Of a stretch of 64,000 nucleotides of DNA, positions 17,630-26,829 are shown piece by piece (within the stretch, counting starts at the first letter, position 1; the number at the start of each line of letters is the position of its first letter). Source of the DNA: Bacteroidota bacterium (GTDB taxonomy: Bacteria > Bacteroidota > Bacteroidia > Bacteroidales > JAAUTT01); NCBI GenBank assembly GCA_023429135.1, contig JAEYWD010000086.1, positions 1 to 64,000 of the forward strand, given 5' to 3'. The position numbers and the translations under genes were made by a program. The notes under the pieces are model-generated. The model made no database searches, had not been told where the DNA came from, and was given only the letters and a program-made list of their open reading frames with translations.

Positions 17630-18616
17630 ATGAATTTTTTTAAGATGAGGCGATTAATTTTGACTGTTGGACTTAGTGCTGTATTAACAAGCTTTTTGTA
17701 TTCCCAACCCGTACCTGGAGACGATGAAAACATTCCCTTTCTGATGACCTTCGGACCTAAAGCAGAAAAATCATGGGGAGATGATGATTTCTCTCAAACT
17801 TTTTTCTTTTTGATTCCTGAAGCTTATAAGGATCCTGTTTTTATTAAGGTATTTGACGCTGATGTTGGAGGAGCCGTTGATGAACTGAACGGGACATTTG
17901 ATACCCAGATGACCTATTCGGTGTATGGAGGCAAGGATGCCTATAACCATCCAGATGCCCGCGAGACTGATCCTATTGGAAATTATAAAAGCGGAAATCT
18001 GCTTGCAACCAAATCGTTTGGAGTAAATCCCAGGTATGATAACAACTGGTATGTTTTCGGACCTTTTAACCCTACCGAAGGGGAGTATGTGAAAGACTTC
18101 GGTGGTTATGTTTTTAAGGTCATTTGTGATGGAGTTGCTGGGAACGATGGTAATATGTACCGATATTTTCTTAGTACTTCCTCAACTGTCAATAAATCCA
18201 TAGAAGGAGCTTATGCCTTCGCTTATGAGTATTCGTTCAGGATGCACGACGATCCTAAGGAAATATCACATATTTACCCTTATGTTGATAACCGGACAAT
18301 TACCATTAAGCAAATGAATTTTGACTGGGATAAGGATGGATTTATCAGGGCTGTTTCTGTAGCCCGAAAAGGTCAGATGTGTGCTGTTTCAAATGAAGAT
18401 GAGTGGGTTTCGTCCGAGCTGAAAATCTTTGATGAAGAGAAGAATACTTCTTTCGATTTTCAGTTTATTAAAAGAGCTAATCCTCCTGTAAAAAATAATA
18501 ACGTGGTTGTAAATGTGCGAAACCAGTACAACGAATTGTTGAGGTTCAACACTGTTCCTATCGGAGGGGTTCCAAAGTATAAATTTGGTAATATAAAAGC
18601 AGAAAAGATAAAATAA
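17630..18616 (+). CDS. Secreted protein of unknown function, pairs with phosphatase gene
   Basis: A 328-residue protein with an N-terminal signal peptide (cleavage near LYSQ-PVPG, residue 26); start may be ATG 17630 or the internal ATG at 17645. The mature part is rich in aromatic and acidic residues with no motif I recognise (MTFGPKAEKSWGDDDFSQTFFFLIPEAYKDPVF; later YFLSTSSTVN and SFRMHDDPKEISHIYPYV). Predominantly beta secondary structure is expected. It sits 18 bases before the propeller-phosphatase gene and on the same strand as the surface genes, so it may be a ligand or partner of that sensor; this is inference only. Confidence 0.6.
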   Translation: MNFFKMRRLILTVGLSAVLTSFLYSQPVPGDDENIPFLMTFGPKAEKSWGDDDFSQTFFFLIPEAYKDPVFIKVFDADVGGAVDELNGTFDTQMTYSVYGGKDAYNHPDARETDPIGNYKSGNLLATKSFGVNPRYDNNWYVFGPFNPTEGEYVKDFGGYVFKVICDGVAGNDGNMYRYFLSTSSTVNKSIEGAYAFAYEYSFRMHDDPKEISHIYPYVDNRTITIKQMNFDWDKDGFIRAVSVARKGQMCAVSNEDEWVSSELKIFDEEKNTSFDFQFIKRANPPVKNNNVVVNVRNQYNELLRFNTVPIGGVPKYKFGNIKAEKIK

Positions 18617-18634
18617 TCAACTTAACAAAATTAT

Positions 18635-21600
18635 ATGAGGTTCATTGGCCTTAAGTTTACACTTTTATTTCTTTCGGTGGCGTTGGGCAGCGGAATTTTG
18701 AATGCTCAGGTTTATAAGTTTCAAAAGTATGGAGTGGCTGAAGGTATCTGTCATCCTTTTGTCTATAATGTTAATCAGGATATTAATGGCTTTTTGTGGG
18801 CATCTACAGGCGTAGGCCTTTGTCGTTACGATGGCTTTAATTTCAACACCGGCCAGACCGATTCGTTAACTGAAGCTTATGCCGGAGTTAGTTTCCGGGA
18901 CAAAAAAGGTAATCTTTGGTTTGGTCATAGCAATGGAAATGTTTCGTTTTATGATGGTAAAAAGTTTAAGGTAATTACATTCAAGGATAATAACGGAAGT
19001 AGCATTAATGGCTTTGCCCAGGATAAGTGGGACAATATTCTTGTATTAACTCAGTCGAAGGGGATTGTCAGAATCAATTCTGAAGGTAAGCACGAATTTC
19101 TTACTGAGCCATTAAAAGGCAGGTTAACTTATGCTATCGCTTTTACCTCGCGCGATGAGCTTTTAGTAGGGACAGATGATGGAATTTTAGTAATGGCTTA
19201 CAGTAGAAACCTTTCGGAAGTTAAGGAAATTGGTAAAGTAGAAAATTTACCACTCTCTAAAATTCAGTTTATATACAAGCAGGATTCAAATGATGTTTTT
19301 CATGTTGGCACTGAAGATGCAGGTCTTTATAAGCTTGTAATAAATAAAGGAGTGCCGGGATTTGGTGTTGAAAATCTGGGCAAACTCTTTGGAATTGAAT
19401 ACGAAAATGTTCAGTCGGCTTATAAGGATTCGGAAAATAACTTATGGGTTTCTACTTTTGGCAAAGGTTTGTTTAAAGTAGTTATAAAGGCAGACGGCTC
19501 CTATAAAGAAGTTATAAATTACAACTCTTTAAATGGTTTGGGTCAGGATTTTATCAAGAATGTTTTTCAGGACAGGGAAGGTAATATTTGGGTTTCCACA
19601 TATGGTAACGGGCTGGCAGCCTTAGTCGACGAATCGTTCACATTTTTCGATTATCAGAACTTTATCGGTAAAAATATTCTTTCGGTAGCCTTTCATCCCG
19701 AAGGATATTTCCTGGGAGGTGAAAGATCGTTGTTGAAGATTACAAATGGTTTGAAAAAAGAAGTATCAGTTATAGGAGGATTGCCTGTCGACAATATTAC
19801 TGCACTATGTTACAGCGATAACGGCACTCTGTGGGTTGGTACCCGTAAAAATGGTGTTTATATGTTATTGCCCGGAAGAACAACGGTTTCTCAATTTTTC
19901 CGTGCCGATAATTCGCTTGGAAATTCCGTAAGTTCCTTTGCTCTGTCGGGAAACGATCTTTATGTCGGAACGAAGGATGGTGTTTTTCAGGTTAATTATC
20001 TGAACAAAGAGTTTAAACATCACAGTACTTCCACAGGTTTACCGCACAATAATATACATCAGGTTTACACCGATGCGAAAGGCAATGTTCTCTTAGCTAC
20101 AAAAAGTAATTCAGTTATCAGCGTTAATAAAGATATAGAGTATAAGATAGATGGAAATGTTGAAATTGAATTTACCTGTATAACCGAAGATTATGAAGGT
20201 AATATTTGGGCCGGAACAAATGGTGCCGGTGTTTTCAAGTTTACTAAAAATAATTCCAGGTATTTTTCTGTTAAAACAACCGGTTTAAAGTCCGATTATT
20301 GTTATGCAATGACTACTGATAATTCGGGAAATATCTGGGTTGGTCACCGGTTAGGGTTAACCCGTATTAATGTTAAAAGCGAACTCGTTAAGACTTATGG
20401 CCCCGAAACCGGTATCGACGGAGATATAAACCCTACTGCTATTGTCGGAAACAAGTCGGGGAATATGCTTTTTGGAACCACCACAAGTTTGATTCATTAC
20501 GAATCGTCGAAAGTAAATGCTAAAAAATTACCTCCTATAGTAAATATAACCAAAGTTGAGATTTCGGATAAGGAATATGACTTTACTGAAAGAATAGTTC
20601 TGCCATATTCCATCTATAAAATGAGAATAGACTTTATCGGGTTAAATTACAGTAATCCGGAGCAGGTTACCTATAAGTATAAACTCGACGGTTTTGATAT
20701 CGACTGGTCCGACCCTTCGAGCCAACGTTTTGCCATTTATTCCCGCCTTAGCGATGGCGACTATAAATTTATGGTTCAGGCCTGCAATAGCGATGGTCAA
20801 TGGACCGAGCAGCCTCTGGTTCTTCAGATCCGGATTAAAAAACCATTCTGGAAAACCTGGTGGTTTATGTCGTTAATGGTTATAGCCCTGGTATCGGGCG
20901 TTTATACAATCATTGTTGTCCGGGAGCGTAAGCAAAAGGAATTTCAGATTTACCTCGAAAAAATGCTCGACGACAGAACCAAGGAAGTTCGTGAGCAAAA
21001 GGAAGAAATTGAAACCAAAAACAGGGATATTACCGACAGTATAAATTATGCCCAGCGTATTCAGGCTAGTATACTTCCTTCGGTACGAAAGTTACAGCAG
21101 CACTTTACAGGATCTTTTGTTTACTATGCTCCCCGCGACATCGTTAGTGGCGATTTTTACTGGTTCGATCAGTTACCTGGTACCAGCAAATTTATAATTG
21201 TTTGTGCCGACTCAACAGGCCATGGGGTTCCTGGAGCTTTTATGTCTATGATTGGTACTACTTTAATCAAAGATATTTGTAATAGGCCCGATGTTAAATC
21301 GCCCGCCGATATTTTAAATATTCTCGACAACGAAATTAAGGCCACGCTCAATCAGAACCTCGAAGGCGAAAGGCCTAACGATGGTATGGATATAATAGTT
21401 GTGGAACTTGATGTTGTTACCAATATGATGCGTTGCTCTTCGGCAATGCGACCATTTATTGTTTATCAGAACGGAGAACAGATTTATTTCAAAGGAAGCC
21501 GCAACTCCATTGGTGGGCAGGTGCGCGAAGAAAAGATTTTTGAAACCGTGGAACTACAGCTTACAAAGGGCGACCTTATATACATGTTCTCCGATGGTTA

Positions 21601-21784
21601 CCCCGACCAGTTTGGCGGACCTCACGGGAAGAAATTTAAAATGGTGAGATTACGCAACCTTTTGAAGGATATTTACGAGAAACCAATGGAAGAGCAGTAT
21701 AATTACGTTAAAAGTAATTTTGAACTCTGGAGAGGAGAATTACCGCAGGTTGACGACGTGTTATTTATGGGTATCCGTATCTGA
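18635..21784 (+). CDS. Two-component-type propeller sensor fused to SpoIIE (PP2C) phosphatase
   Basis: A 1049-residue membrane signalling protein. A signal peptide (to about residue 25) leads into extracytoplasmic Reg_prop beta-propeller repeats (residues about 30-650, repeated GNLWFG, NLWVSTFGKGL, NIWVSTYGNGL, TLWVGTRKNGV, NIWAGTNGAGVF). A Y_Y_Y domain follows (about 660-735, IDFIGLNYSNPEQVTYKYKL). One membrane helix (about 742-764) leads to a coiled coil and a C-terminal SpoIIE/PP2C domain (about 810-1049) with the metal-binding PRDIVSGDFYWF, ADSTGHGVPGAF, DGMDIIVV and MFSDGYPDQFGG. It should read an external signal and dephosphorylate a phosphoserine protein, as in partner-switching systems. 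No anti-sigma factor or STAS protein is adjacent. Confidence 0.9.
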   Translation: MRFIGLKFTLLFLSVALGSGILNAQVYKFQKYGVAEGICHPFVYNVNQDINGFLWASTGVGLCRYDGFNFNTGQTDSLTEAYAGVSFRDKKGNLWFGHSNGNVSFYDGKKFKVITFKDNNGSSINGFAQDKWDNILVLTQSKGIVRINSEGKHEFLTEPLKGRLTYAIAFTSRDELLVGTDDGILVMAYSRNLSEVKEIGKVENLPLSKIQFIYKQDSNDVFHVGTEDAGLYKLVINKGVPGFGVENLGKLFGIEYENVQSAYKDSENNLWVSTFGKGLFKVVIKADGSYKEVINYNSLNGLGQDFIKNVFQDREGNIWVSTYGNGLAALVDESFTFFDYQNFIGKNILSVAFHPEGYFLGGERSLLKITNGLKKEVSVIGGLPVDNITALCYSDNGTLWVGTRKNGVYMLLPGRTTVSQFFRADNSLGNSVSSFALSGNDLYVGTKDGVFQVNYLNKEFKHHSTSTGLPHNNIHQVYTDAKGNVLLATKSNSVISVNKDIEYKIDGNVEIEFTCITEDYEGNIWAGTNGAGVFKFTKNNSRYFSVKTTGLKSDYCYAMTTDNSGNIWVGHRLGLTRINVKSELVKTYGPETGIDGDINPTAIVGNKSGNMLFGTTTSLIHYESSKVNAKKLPPIVNITKVEISDKEYDFTERIVLPYSIYKMRIDFIGLNYSNPEQVTYKYKLDGFDIDWSDPSSQRFAIYSRLSDGDYKFMVQACNSDGQWTEQPLVLQIRIKKPFWKTWWFMSLMVIALVSGVYTIIVVRERKQKEFQIYLEKMLDDRTKEVREQKEEIETKNRDITDSINYAQRIQASILPSVRKLQQHFTGSFVYYAPRDIVSGDFYWFDQLPGTSKFIIVCADSTGHGVPGAFMSMIGTTLIKDICNRPDVKSPADILNILDNEIKATLNQNLEGERPNDGMDIIVVELDVVTNMMRCSSAMRPFIVYQNGEQIYFKGSRNSIGGQVREEKIFETVELQLTKGDLIYMFSDGYPDQFGGPHGKKFKMVRLRNLLKDIYEKPMEEQYNYVKSNFELWRGELPQVDDVLFMGIRI

Positions 21785-22378
21785 TGGCTGGGTTGCCCGT
21801 TTAATATCTTCTTCGCTAATAATTTTGTGTAGAATAGCATAAATAGTTAAACCGGGAACGGACTTGATTCCAAGTTTCCCGGTTATATTTTTTCTATGGG
21901 CTATTACAGTATGCGGACTTATAAATAATCTGTCGGCAATTTCCTTGTTTGTATAACCAAGAACCAGCTCCCGCATTATAATTTTTTCGCGATCGCTCAG
22001 TGTTTCAGGCAAATCTTCCCTTGTAGCAGAATCCTTCAGACTTTTAAATATTTTTACCAGTTGATTCTGAATGATATTTTTACTCTGAACAAGATCTATA
22101 GTTTCGAAATGGTCGTGTAGCCAAGAGTTTGATTCATTTTTACGGAGGATAATTATACGGGTATTCTTTGCCCATACCTTTGGAATACTTCCGTTAAGTT
22201 CCGGAAAGTCGTCAGGACAAATAATTATAATTTGCTTATCGGTTTTGTATTGTAATTTCAATAAAACTTCACATTGTTTTACATCCTCATAGGTAAACTC
22301 CAGGTTGAGATTTTGCATGATGGAAACCAGCCCTTTGCGGACAATATAAGATTTTATGGCAAACAGTACAGTTATCAA
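21761..22378 (-). CDS. LuxR-type transcriptional regulator with degenerate receiver domain
   Basis: A 205-residue regulator. The first half aligns in shape with response-regulator receivers (MITVLFAIKSYIVRKGLVSIM) but the acidic pocket is altered: AIKS stands where ADDH is usual, so phosphorylation is doubtful. The C-terminal third is a clear LuxR/NarL helix-turn-helix (LSDREKIIMRELVLGYTNKEIADRLFISPHTVIAHRKNI). The start is TTG at 22378. Its last 24 bases overlap the end of the convergent phosphatase gene. It starts 2 bases after the hemerythrin gene, suggesting joint expression and possibly oxygen- or redox-linked control. Confidence 0.82.
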   Translation of the reverse strand: MITVLFAIKSYIVRKGLVSIMQNLNLEFTYEDVKQCEVLLKLQYKTDKQIIIICPDDFPELNGSIPKVWAKNTRIIILRKNESNSWLHDHFETIDLVQSKNIIQNQLVKIFKSLKDSATREDLPETLSDREKIIMRELVLGYTNKEIADRLFISPHTVIAHRKNITGKLGIKSVPGLTIYAILHKIISEEDIKRATQPSDTDTHK

Positions 22379-22380
22379 TG

Positions 22381-23118
22381 TTACGGTTTTGAAAGTTTGT
22401 CCTTTACTTCTTTTTCCATTCCTAATGCTTTAGGAATCATTACTTTTTCCTCAATTCTGGAATGATCGTTCAGGTCGTTTTCCAAAGTAAAAATTTCGAA
22501 AAGCAGTTTGTTGCAGGAATACATATCGCAAGGCCTGGGAAGGTATTTAATAATGAGGTTCTGTAAATCGGTAAGCTTCTCCTCCACATCGTCGTGCGTA
22601 TTTTTATAGTGTTCAATGGAATAGGATTTAAACTTATCGTCAGTCTCTTTAGAGGAGTTGTTTGTTTTTTGCATTTTTTCCAGCCAATAAACATACGGAA
22701 AAACATCTTTTTCTTCTTTTTCGATATGCTTGGTTAATTGATCTTTGTACCCTGAAAAGAAAGTGATGATGAGCTCAATTGTTTTTTCCTCATTATAACA
22801 GACTTTAATGGTTTGATTGAGCAATACTTCCAGTTCCGGTAATTTCTTATCAATATAATAGTGGTGTGTATTGCGAAGGTATTGAAGAATAGATTGTACC
22901 GGGTATTTTTGCAACTGCTTCTGAGGGAAATAGTCCTTATGATGGTAGGTATTAGCTATATCGAGAAAAAAATTTACATCAATATTGTTTTTCCGGCATA
23001 CTTCTTCAACTGTTGCATCGCCAAATCCGAGGCCGATTCCAAATCTGTTGAGTACATTCAGTAATAGATAATTAAGATGTACCAAATCGGCCATCTTCAT
23101 ATTTTTCAAAAGGTGCAT
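22381..23118 (-). CDS. Hemerythrin-domain protein (ScdA/RIC-like)
   Basis: A 245-residue cytoplasmic protein. The N-terminal 80 residues resemble the DUF542/ScdA-type N-domain (FGFGDATVEEVCRKNNIDVNFFLDIANTYHHKDYF). The remainder is a four-helix hemerythrin-like bundle with diiron-ligand-type histidines and glutamates (LRNTHHYYIDKKLPEL, LTKHIEKEEKDVFPYV, then a late NDHSRIEEKVMIPK). Such proteins repair iron-sulfur clusters or bind O2/NO. The presumed N-domain lacks an obvious second cysteine, so repair activity is uncertain. It starts 1 base after the lipoprotein stop and is followed 2 bases later by the LuxR gene; start may be M7 or M9. Confidence 0.8.
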   Translation of the reverse strand: MHLLKNMKMADLVHLNYLLLNVLNRFGIGLGFGDATVEEVCRKNNIDVNFFLDIANTYHHKDYFPQKQLQKYPVQSILQYLRNTHHYYIDKKLPELEVLLNQTIKVCYNEEKTIELIITFFSGYKDQLTKHIEKEEKDVFPYVYWLEKMQKTNNSSKETDDKFKSYSIEHYKNTHDDVEEKLTDLQNLIIKYLPRPCDMYSCNKLLFEIFTLENDLNDHSRIEEKVMIPKALGMEKEVKDKLSKP

Positions 23119-23119
23119 C

Positions 23120-23617
23120 TTATTGTTTTTTAAGCCCGGTAATGGGGGTTGTGGAGGCTACATTACTTTTATTTCCCGCCCTGTCGGTAATATAAAAATC
23201 GTATTTAATGGTATCGTATTTAATAACCAATTCACTTACATCAATCTTAATTGATCCTTTAAGCGTTTTGTTCTGGCCTTCACGTCGCATAATCTCGGCA
23301 AAAGGGATCCGGTAACGAATGGAGTCGACCAATGTTGAGTCAACATTTATAAATTCTCCGTTTCGCTGCTCATACCTGCTGAAAAATAAATTATTCACGC
23401 CCGATGTAGTATCACCAATATCGCCATCGCCATCAACAAATTTGAAGAATATAGCCACATTACGTTGATTAAAACCGCTCGAATAGGCAGTATCGTAAAC
23501 TCTGTATTTTGTGAACGAAATTTCGGGAATTGGAGAATATGATTCAGTTTTTTCACAACTTAAAAATGTTGCGAAAGCAAAAAAAACAATCAAAATAATA
23601 TTTAAAAACTTTTTCAT
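23120..23617 (-). CDS. Lipoprotein of unknown function
   Basis: A 165-residue protein with a type II signal peptide (MKKFLNIILIVFFAFATFLSC, lipobox ending in Cys21), so probably an outer- or inner-membrane lipoprotein. The mature part contains FVDGDGDIGDTTSGVNNLFFSRYEQRNGEF and DFYITDRAGNKSN, features of a beta-sandwich Ig-like or CNA_B-like exported domain. No recognised enzyme motif. It lies 95 bases downstream of der and 1 base upstream of the hemerythrin gene. Confidence 0.72.
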   Translation of the reverse strand: MKKFLNIILIVFFAFATFLSCEKTESYSPIPEISFTKYRVYDTAYSSGFNQRNVAIFFKFVDGDGDIGDTTSGVNNLFFSRYEQRNGEFINVDSTLVDSIRYRIPFAEIMRREGQNKTLKGSIKIDVSELVIKYDTIKYDFYITDRAGNKSNVASTTPITGLKKQ

Positions 23618-23712
23618 AACCAGAGATTTAATGTTTTTTCCTAACTGTTATTAATCCCTTCAGAACTTTGTTTTAAACCACGAAATTTACAGATTGTTTG
23701 TGAATTGTCCAT

Positions 23713-25020
23713 TTATTTTTGCCTGAAAAATATTTGAATGGAATTTCCGGTAAAGTTGAATTTCTCTCTAAGTCTGTTTTCGAGAAAACGTTTGTATGGA
23801 TCCTTTACATATTGAGGTAAATTGCAAAAGAAGGCAAACGATGGAAAATGTGTAGGCAACTGCGTTACATATTTAATTTTCACATATTTCCCTTTTATTG
23901 CAGGAGGCTCATTATCTTCAATCACCTTAAGCATATATTCGTTAAGTTGGGAGGTAGAAATCCGGCGTTTTCTGTTTTCGAAAACTTCAATGGCTGTTTC
24001 CAATACTTTCTGGATACGCAGTTTTGTTAGAGCCGAAACAAAGATTATAGGTACATCGGTAAAAGGAGCAATTTTTTTATGGATTGCCTGAGTAAATATC
24101 TTTGTACTGTGCGTGTCTTTTTCAACCAGGTCCCATTTGTTTACCAGAATCACCATGGCTTTATTGTTTCGCTGAATGAGGCGGAAGATGTTTACGTCCT
24201 GGGCTTCCATTCCCTGGGTTGCATCAAGCATAAGTAAACACACATCGGCATGTTCGATGGTACGGATAGCGCGCATAACGGAATAAAACTCCAGGTCTTC
24301 GGTTACTTTACCTTTTTTGCGCAAACCAGCAGTATCAATAAGGAAAAAGTCGAAACCGAATTTTTTATAGCGCGAATAGATGGAGTCGCGTGTAGTTCCG
24401 GCAATGGGAGTTACTATGTTCCGGTCTTCGCCAAGCAACGCATTTGTAAGCGACGATTTTCCAACATTGGGACGTCCAACAATTGCAATACGGGGCAATT
24501 CCGATGTGTCTTCCACCACAGGGGGGGCAGGCAGTTTTTTTACAAGGTCGTCGAGCATTTCGCCGGTACCGCTGCCGTTCATGGATGAGATAGTATAAAC
24601 ATCGCCAAGCCCAAGTTTATAGAATTCGCTTGCCTGATATTGCATTTCGAAGGTGTCTACCTTATTGGCCACAAGCAAAACCGGCTTTCGCGATTTTCGT
24701 AAAAGTTCGGCTACGGAGGCATCGAGATCGGTAATTCCGCTTCCTACGTCCACCAGAAATATGATTACATTGGCTTCATCAATGGCCAGTACAACCTGCT
24801 TGCGGATTGCTTCTTCAAATATATCGTCGGAGTTGACTACAAATCCTCCTGTATCGATCACCGTAAATTCAGCGCCGCTCCACTCAGCCCGTCCATAATG
24901 ACGGTCGCGTGTAACACCGGCCTGTTCGTCTACAATAGCATCTTTTTGTCCCACCAGACGGTTAAAAAGAGTCGACTTCCCCACGTTAGGCCTTCCTACA
25001 ATAGCAACAATATTTCCCAT
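23713..25020 (-). CDS. der: Ribosome-assembly GTPase Der (EngA)
   Basis: A 435-residue double-GTPase that binds the 50S subunit during assembly. Two complete G domains are seen: G1 GRPNVGKSTLFNRL (residues about 8-21) with DTGGF, NKVD and SSMNGSG, and a second G1 GRPNVGKSSLTNALL (about 178-192) with DTAGLRKKGK, NKWDLVEK and VSALTKLR. A C-terminal KH-like domain (KYVKIKYVTQLPTHFPSFAFF) completes the family architecture. It is about 94 bases after era and in the same minus-strand block. All key residues are present; full length. Confidence 0.97.
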   Translation of the reverse strand: MGNIVAIVGRPNVGKSTLFNRLVGQKDAIVDEQAGVTRDRHYGRAEWSGAEFTVIDTGGFVVNSDDIFEEAIRKQVVLAIDEANVIIFLVDVGSGITDLDASVAELLRKSRKPVLLVANKVDTFEMQYQASEFYKLGLGDVYTISSMNGSGTGEMLDDLVKKLPAPPVVEDTSELPRIAIVGRPNVGKSSLTNALLGEDRNIVTPIAGTTRDSIYSRYKKFGFDFFLIDTAGLRKKGKVTEDLEFYSVMRAIRTIEHADVCLLMLDATQGMEAQDVNIFRLIQRNNKAMVILVNKWDLVEKDTHSTKIFTQAIHKKIAPFTDVPIIFVSALTKLRIQKVLETAIEVFENRKRRISTSQLNEYMLKVIEDNEPPAIKGKYVKIKYVTQLPTHFPSFAFFCNLPQYVKDPYKRFLENRLREKFNFTGNSIQIFFRQK

Positions 25021-25114
25021 TTAATTTTATTATTTTTTTCTGAAATCAGGAGTTTTTGGTTTTAAAATTTTCAGCTTTTAACCTGATGCCTAAATACCTA
25101 ACACCTATATCCTC

Positions 25115-25996
25115 CTATGATTGATATCCCAGCGAGCGCAATATTCTGTCATTTTCCCGCCAGTCTTTCTCTACTTTTACAAATACTTCCAGAAAAACCT
25201 TCTTGCCGAAAAATTTTTCCATCTCCAAACGAGCTGCAGTAGCGGTTTTCTTTAGCGATTCACCTTTATTACCGATAATAATTCCTTTTTGAGAGTCCCG
25301 TTCGGTGATGATGACCGCCTGAATTCTTATAATAGGTTCTGTTTCCTTGAACGATTCAACCACCACATGGCTCGAATAAGGTATTTCCTGTTTATAGTTC
25401 AGAAATATTTTTTCCCTTATAATTTCCGATGCAAAGAAACGTTCGGTGCGGTCGGTTAACTCGTCTTTTGGAAAATAAGGCTCGTTTTCAGGTAGAAGTT
25501 CAACAATTCTCTTCAAAAAACCTTCGAGGTTGAAGTTTTTTAACGCTGATATCACAAAGATTTCAGCTTTGGGTAAAATTTCCTTCCAATTCTCAACGGC
25601 TTCCATAACTTTTTCCTGGTCGGCAAGGTCGACCTTGTTAATGGCAAGAATTACCGGTACATCTATTTTTGCCAGCTTCTCGAGGTATTCCGAATGTTTG
25701 TCGATGGTTTCAACCATATCGGTAACATACAGCACAATGTCGGCATCAGCCATGGCATTGTGTATAACGCCTACCATGGTTGACTGCAGCTTATAATTAG
25801 GCTTCAGAATGCCCGGTGTATCGGAGTATACAATCTGAAAATCGTCGCCATTTACAATACCCATCACCCTCTGACGTGTTGTTTGTGCCTTTGAGGTAAC
25901 TATGGACAACTTTTCACCCACCAAAGCATTCATCAGTGTGCTTTTTCCAACATTCGGATTACCTATAATATTAACAAAACCAGCTTTATGATTCAT
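25115..25996 (-). CDS. era: GTPase Era
   Basis: A 293-residue GTPase that binds the 3' end of 16S rRNA during 30S maturation. G motifs: GNPNVGKSTLMNAL (G1, residues about 12-25), TTRQRVMGI (G2), DTPGILKPNYKLQ (G3), NKVDLAD (G4) and ISALKNFN (G5). The C-terminal KH domain follows (VFVKVEKDWRENDRIL, IIGNKGESLKKTATAARLEMEKFF with the GxxG loop). Normal length. TATCTTTG at 26015-26022 on the minus strand provides a likely -7 element 18 bases upstream of the ATG. Confidence 0.97.
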   Translation of the reverse strand: MNHKAGFVNIIGNPNVGKSTLMNALVGEKLSIVTSKAQTTRQRVMGIVNGDDFQIVYSDTPGILKPNYKLQSTMVGVIHNAMADADIVLYVTDMVETIDKHSEYLEKLAKIDVPVILAINKVDLADQEKVMEAVENWKEILPKAEIFVISALKNFNLEGFLKRIVELLPENEPYFPKDELTDRTERFFASEIIREKIFLNYKQEIPYSSHVVVESFKETEPIIRIQAVIITERDSQKGIIIGNKGESLKKTATAARLEMEKFFGKKVFLEVFVKVEKDWRENDRILRSLGYQS

Positions 25997-26014
25997 CTAA
26001 TTTAAAATGAGGTG

Positions 26015-26022
26015 CAAAGATA
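26015..26022 (-). promoter_or_regulatory. -7 element for era
   Basis: Reads TATCTTTG on the minus strand, 18 bases before the era ATG, matching TAnnTTTG. The divergent gene has its own TATATTTG at 26107-26114. Confidence 0.5.
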
Positions 26023-26106
26023 ACGAAAGTTTTGAAAGTTAAGGAGGTGTAATTATCTGTCGAAATTTGTATGAGCTTTCTTTTTTCTTTAAATCTCTAA
26101 AAAGAA

Positions 26107-26114
26107 TATATTTG
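26107..26114 (+). promoter_or_regulatory. -7 element for DUF5020 gene
   Basis: TATATTTG, matching TAnnTTTG, 25 bases before the ATG at 26140; the -33 position has TCT, so the match is partial. Confidence 0.45.
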
Positions 26115-26139
26115 CCACCCAAAATTTAACTCTATTAAA

Positions 26140-26829
26140 ATGAAAAAGTTTTTTCTTCTTTCGTTATTTTTAATACCATTGCTCGCAAAAGCGCAGAATG
26201 TACAGTTGCATTACGACATGGGAAAAGATCGTGGGTATCTGACTTCCACGGTCGAAATGTTTAAACCGGATAAATGGGGGAATACCTTCTTTTTTATCGA
26301 CATGGATTATAACGTTGGCGATGTTAAAGGGGTGAGCCTGGCCTATTTCGAAATTGCTCGATGCTTAAAACTCGGTAAATCTCCCTTAAGCCTGCATGCT
26401 GAGTTTAACGGTGGTTTTGGTCAGTTTGCTGCATCTCCTTTTAATGGCGCATATTCAATCAATAACGCATGGTTAGGCGGTTTGGATTATTCGTGGAATA
26501 ATGCCGATTTCTCTAAAGGATTTTCATTGAAAGCACTCTATAAAAATATTCGTCCATCGAACAATAATAATGGAGATGACGCATCGTTTCAGCTCACAGG
26601 AGTATGGTATGCCAATTTCCTGAACAATAAAATTACTTTTTCGGGTTTTGCCGATTTCTGGAAAGAAGAAACTGCTTCTGGCGATTACATTTTTCTCTCC
26701 GAGCCACAGCTCTGGTATAATGCGACTAAAAACATTTCCTTAGGAACTGAAATTGAACTCAGCAATAACTTTGGCGGAATGGAAGGCTTTAATGTAATGC
26801 CAACCTTGGCTGCTAAATGGACATTCTAA
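26140..26829 (+). CDS. DUF5020 outer-membrane protein (Tsx-like barrel)
   Basis: A 229-residue exported protein: signal peptide (MKKFFLLSLFLIPLLAKAQ, cleavage near residue 19) followed by alternating amphipathic beta strands ending in an aromatic terminal residue (LAAKWTF), the C-terminal signature of outer-membrane barrels. Sequence features (LHYDMGKDRGYLTSTVEMFKPDKWGNTFFFIDMDYN) match DUF5020, a Bacteroidota family distantly related to the nucleoside channel Tsx. Substrate unknown. It is followed at once by a palindromic bidirectional terminator. Confidence 0.8.
   Translation: MKKFFLLSLFLIPLLAKAQNVQLHYDMGKDRGYLTSTVEMFKPDKWGNTFFFIDMDYNVGDVKGVSLAYFEIARCLKLGKSPLSLHAEFNGGFGQFAASPFNGAYSINNAWLGGLDYSWNNADFSKGFSLKALYKNIRPSNNNNGDDASFQLTGVWYANFLNNKITFSGFADFWKEETASGDYIFLSEPQLWYNATKNISLGTEIELSNNFGGMEGFNVMPTLAAKWTF

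Noticed and set aside
24250..24588. 112-codon plus-strand frame inside der
   Set aside because: A shadow of the Der coding region; the minus-strand protein has complete GTPase motifs.
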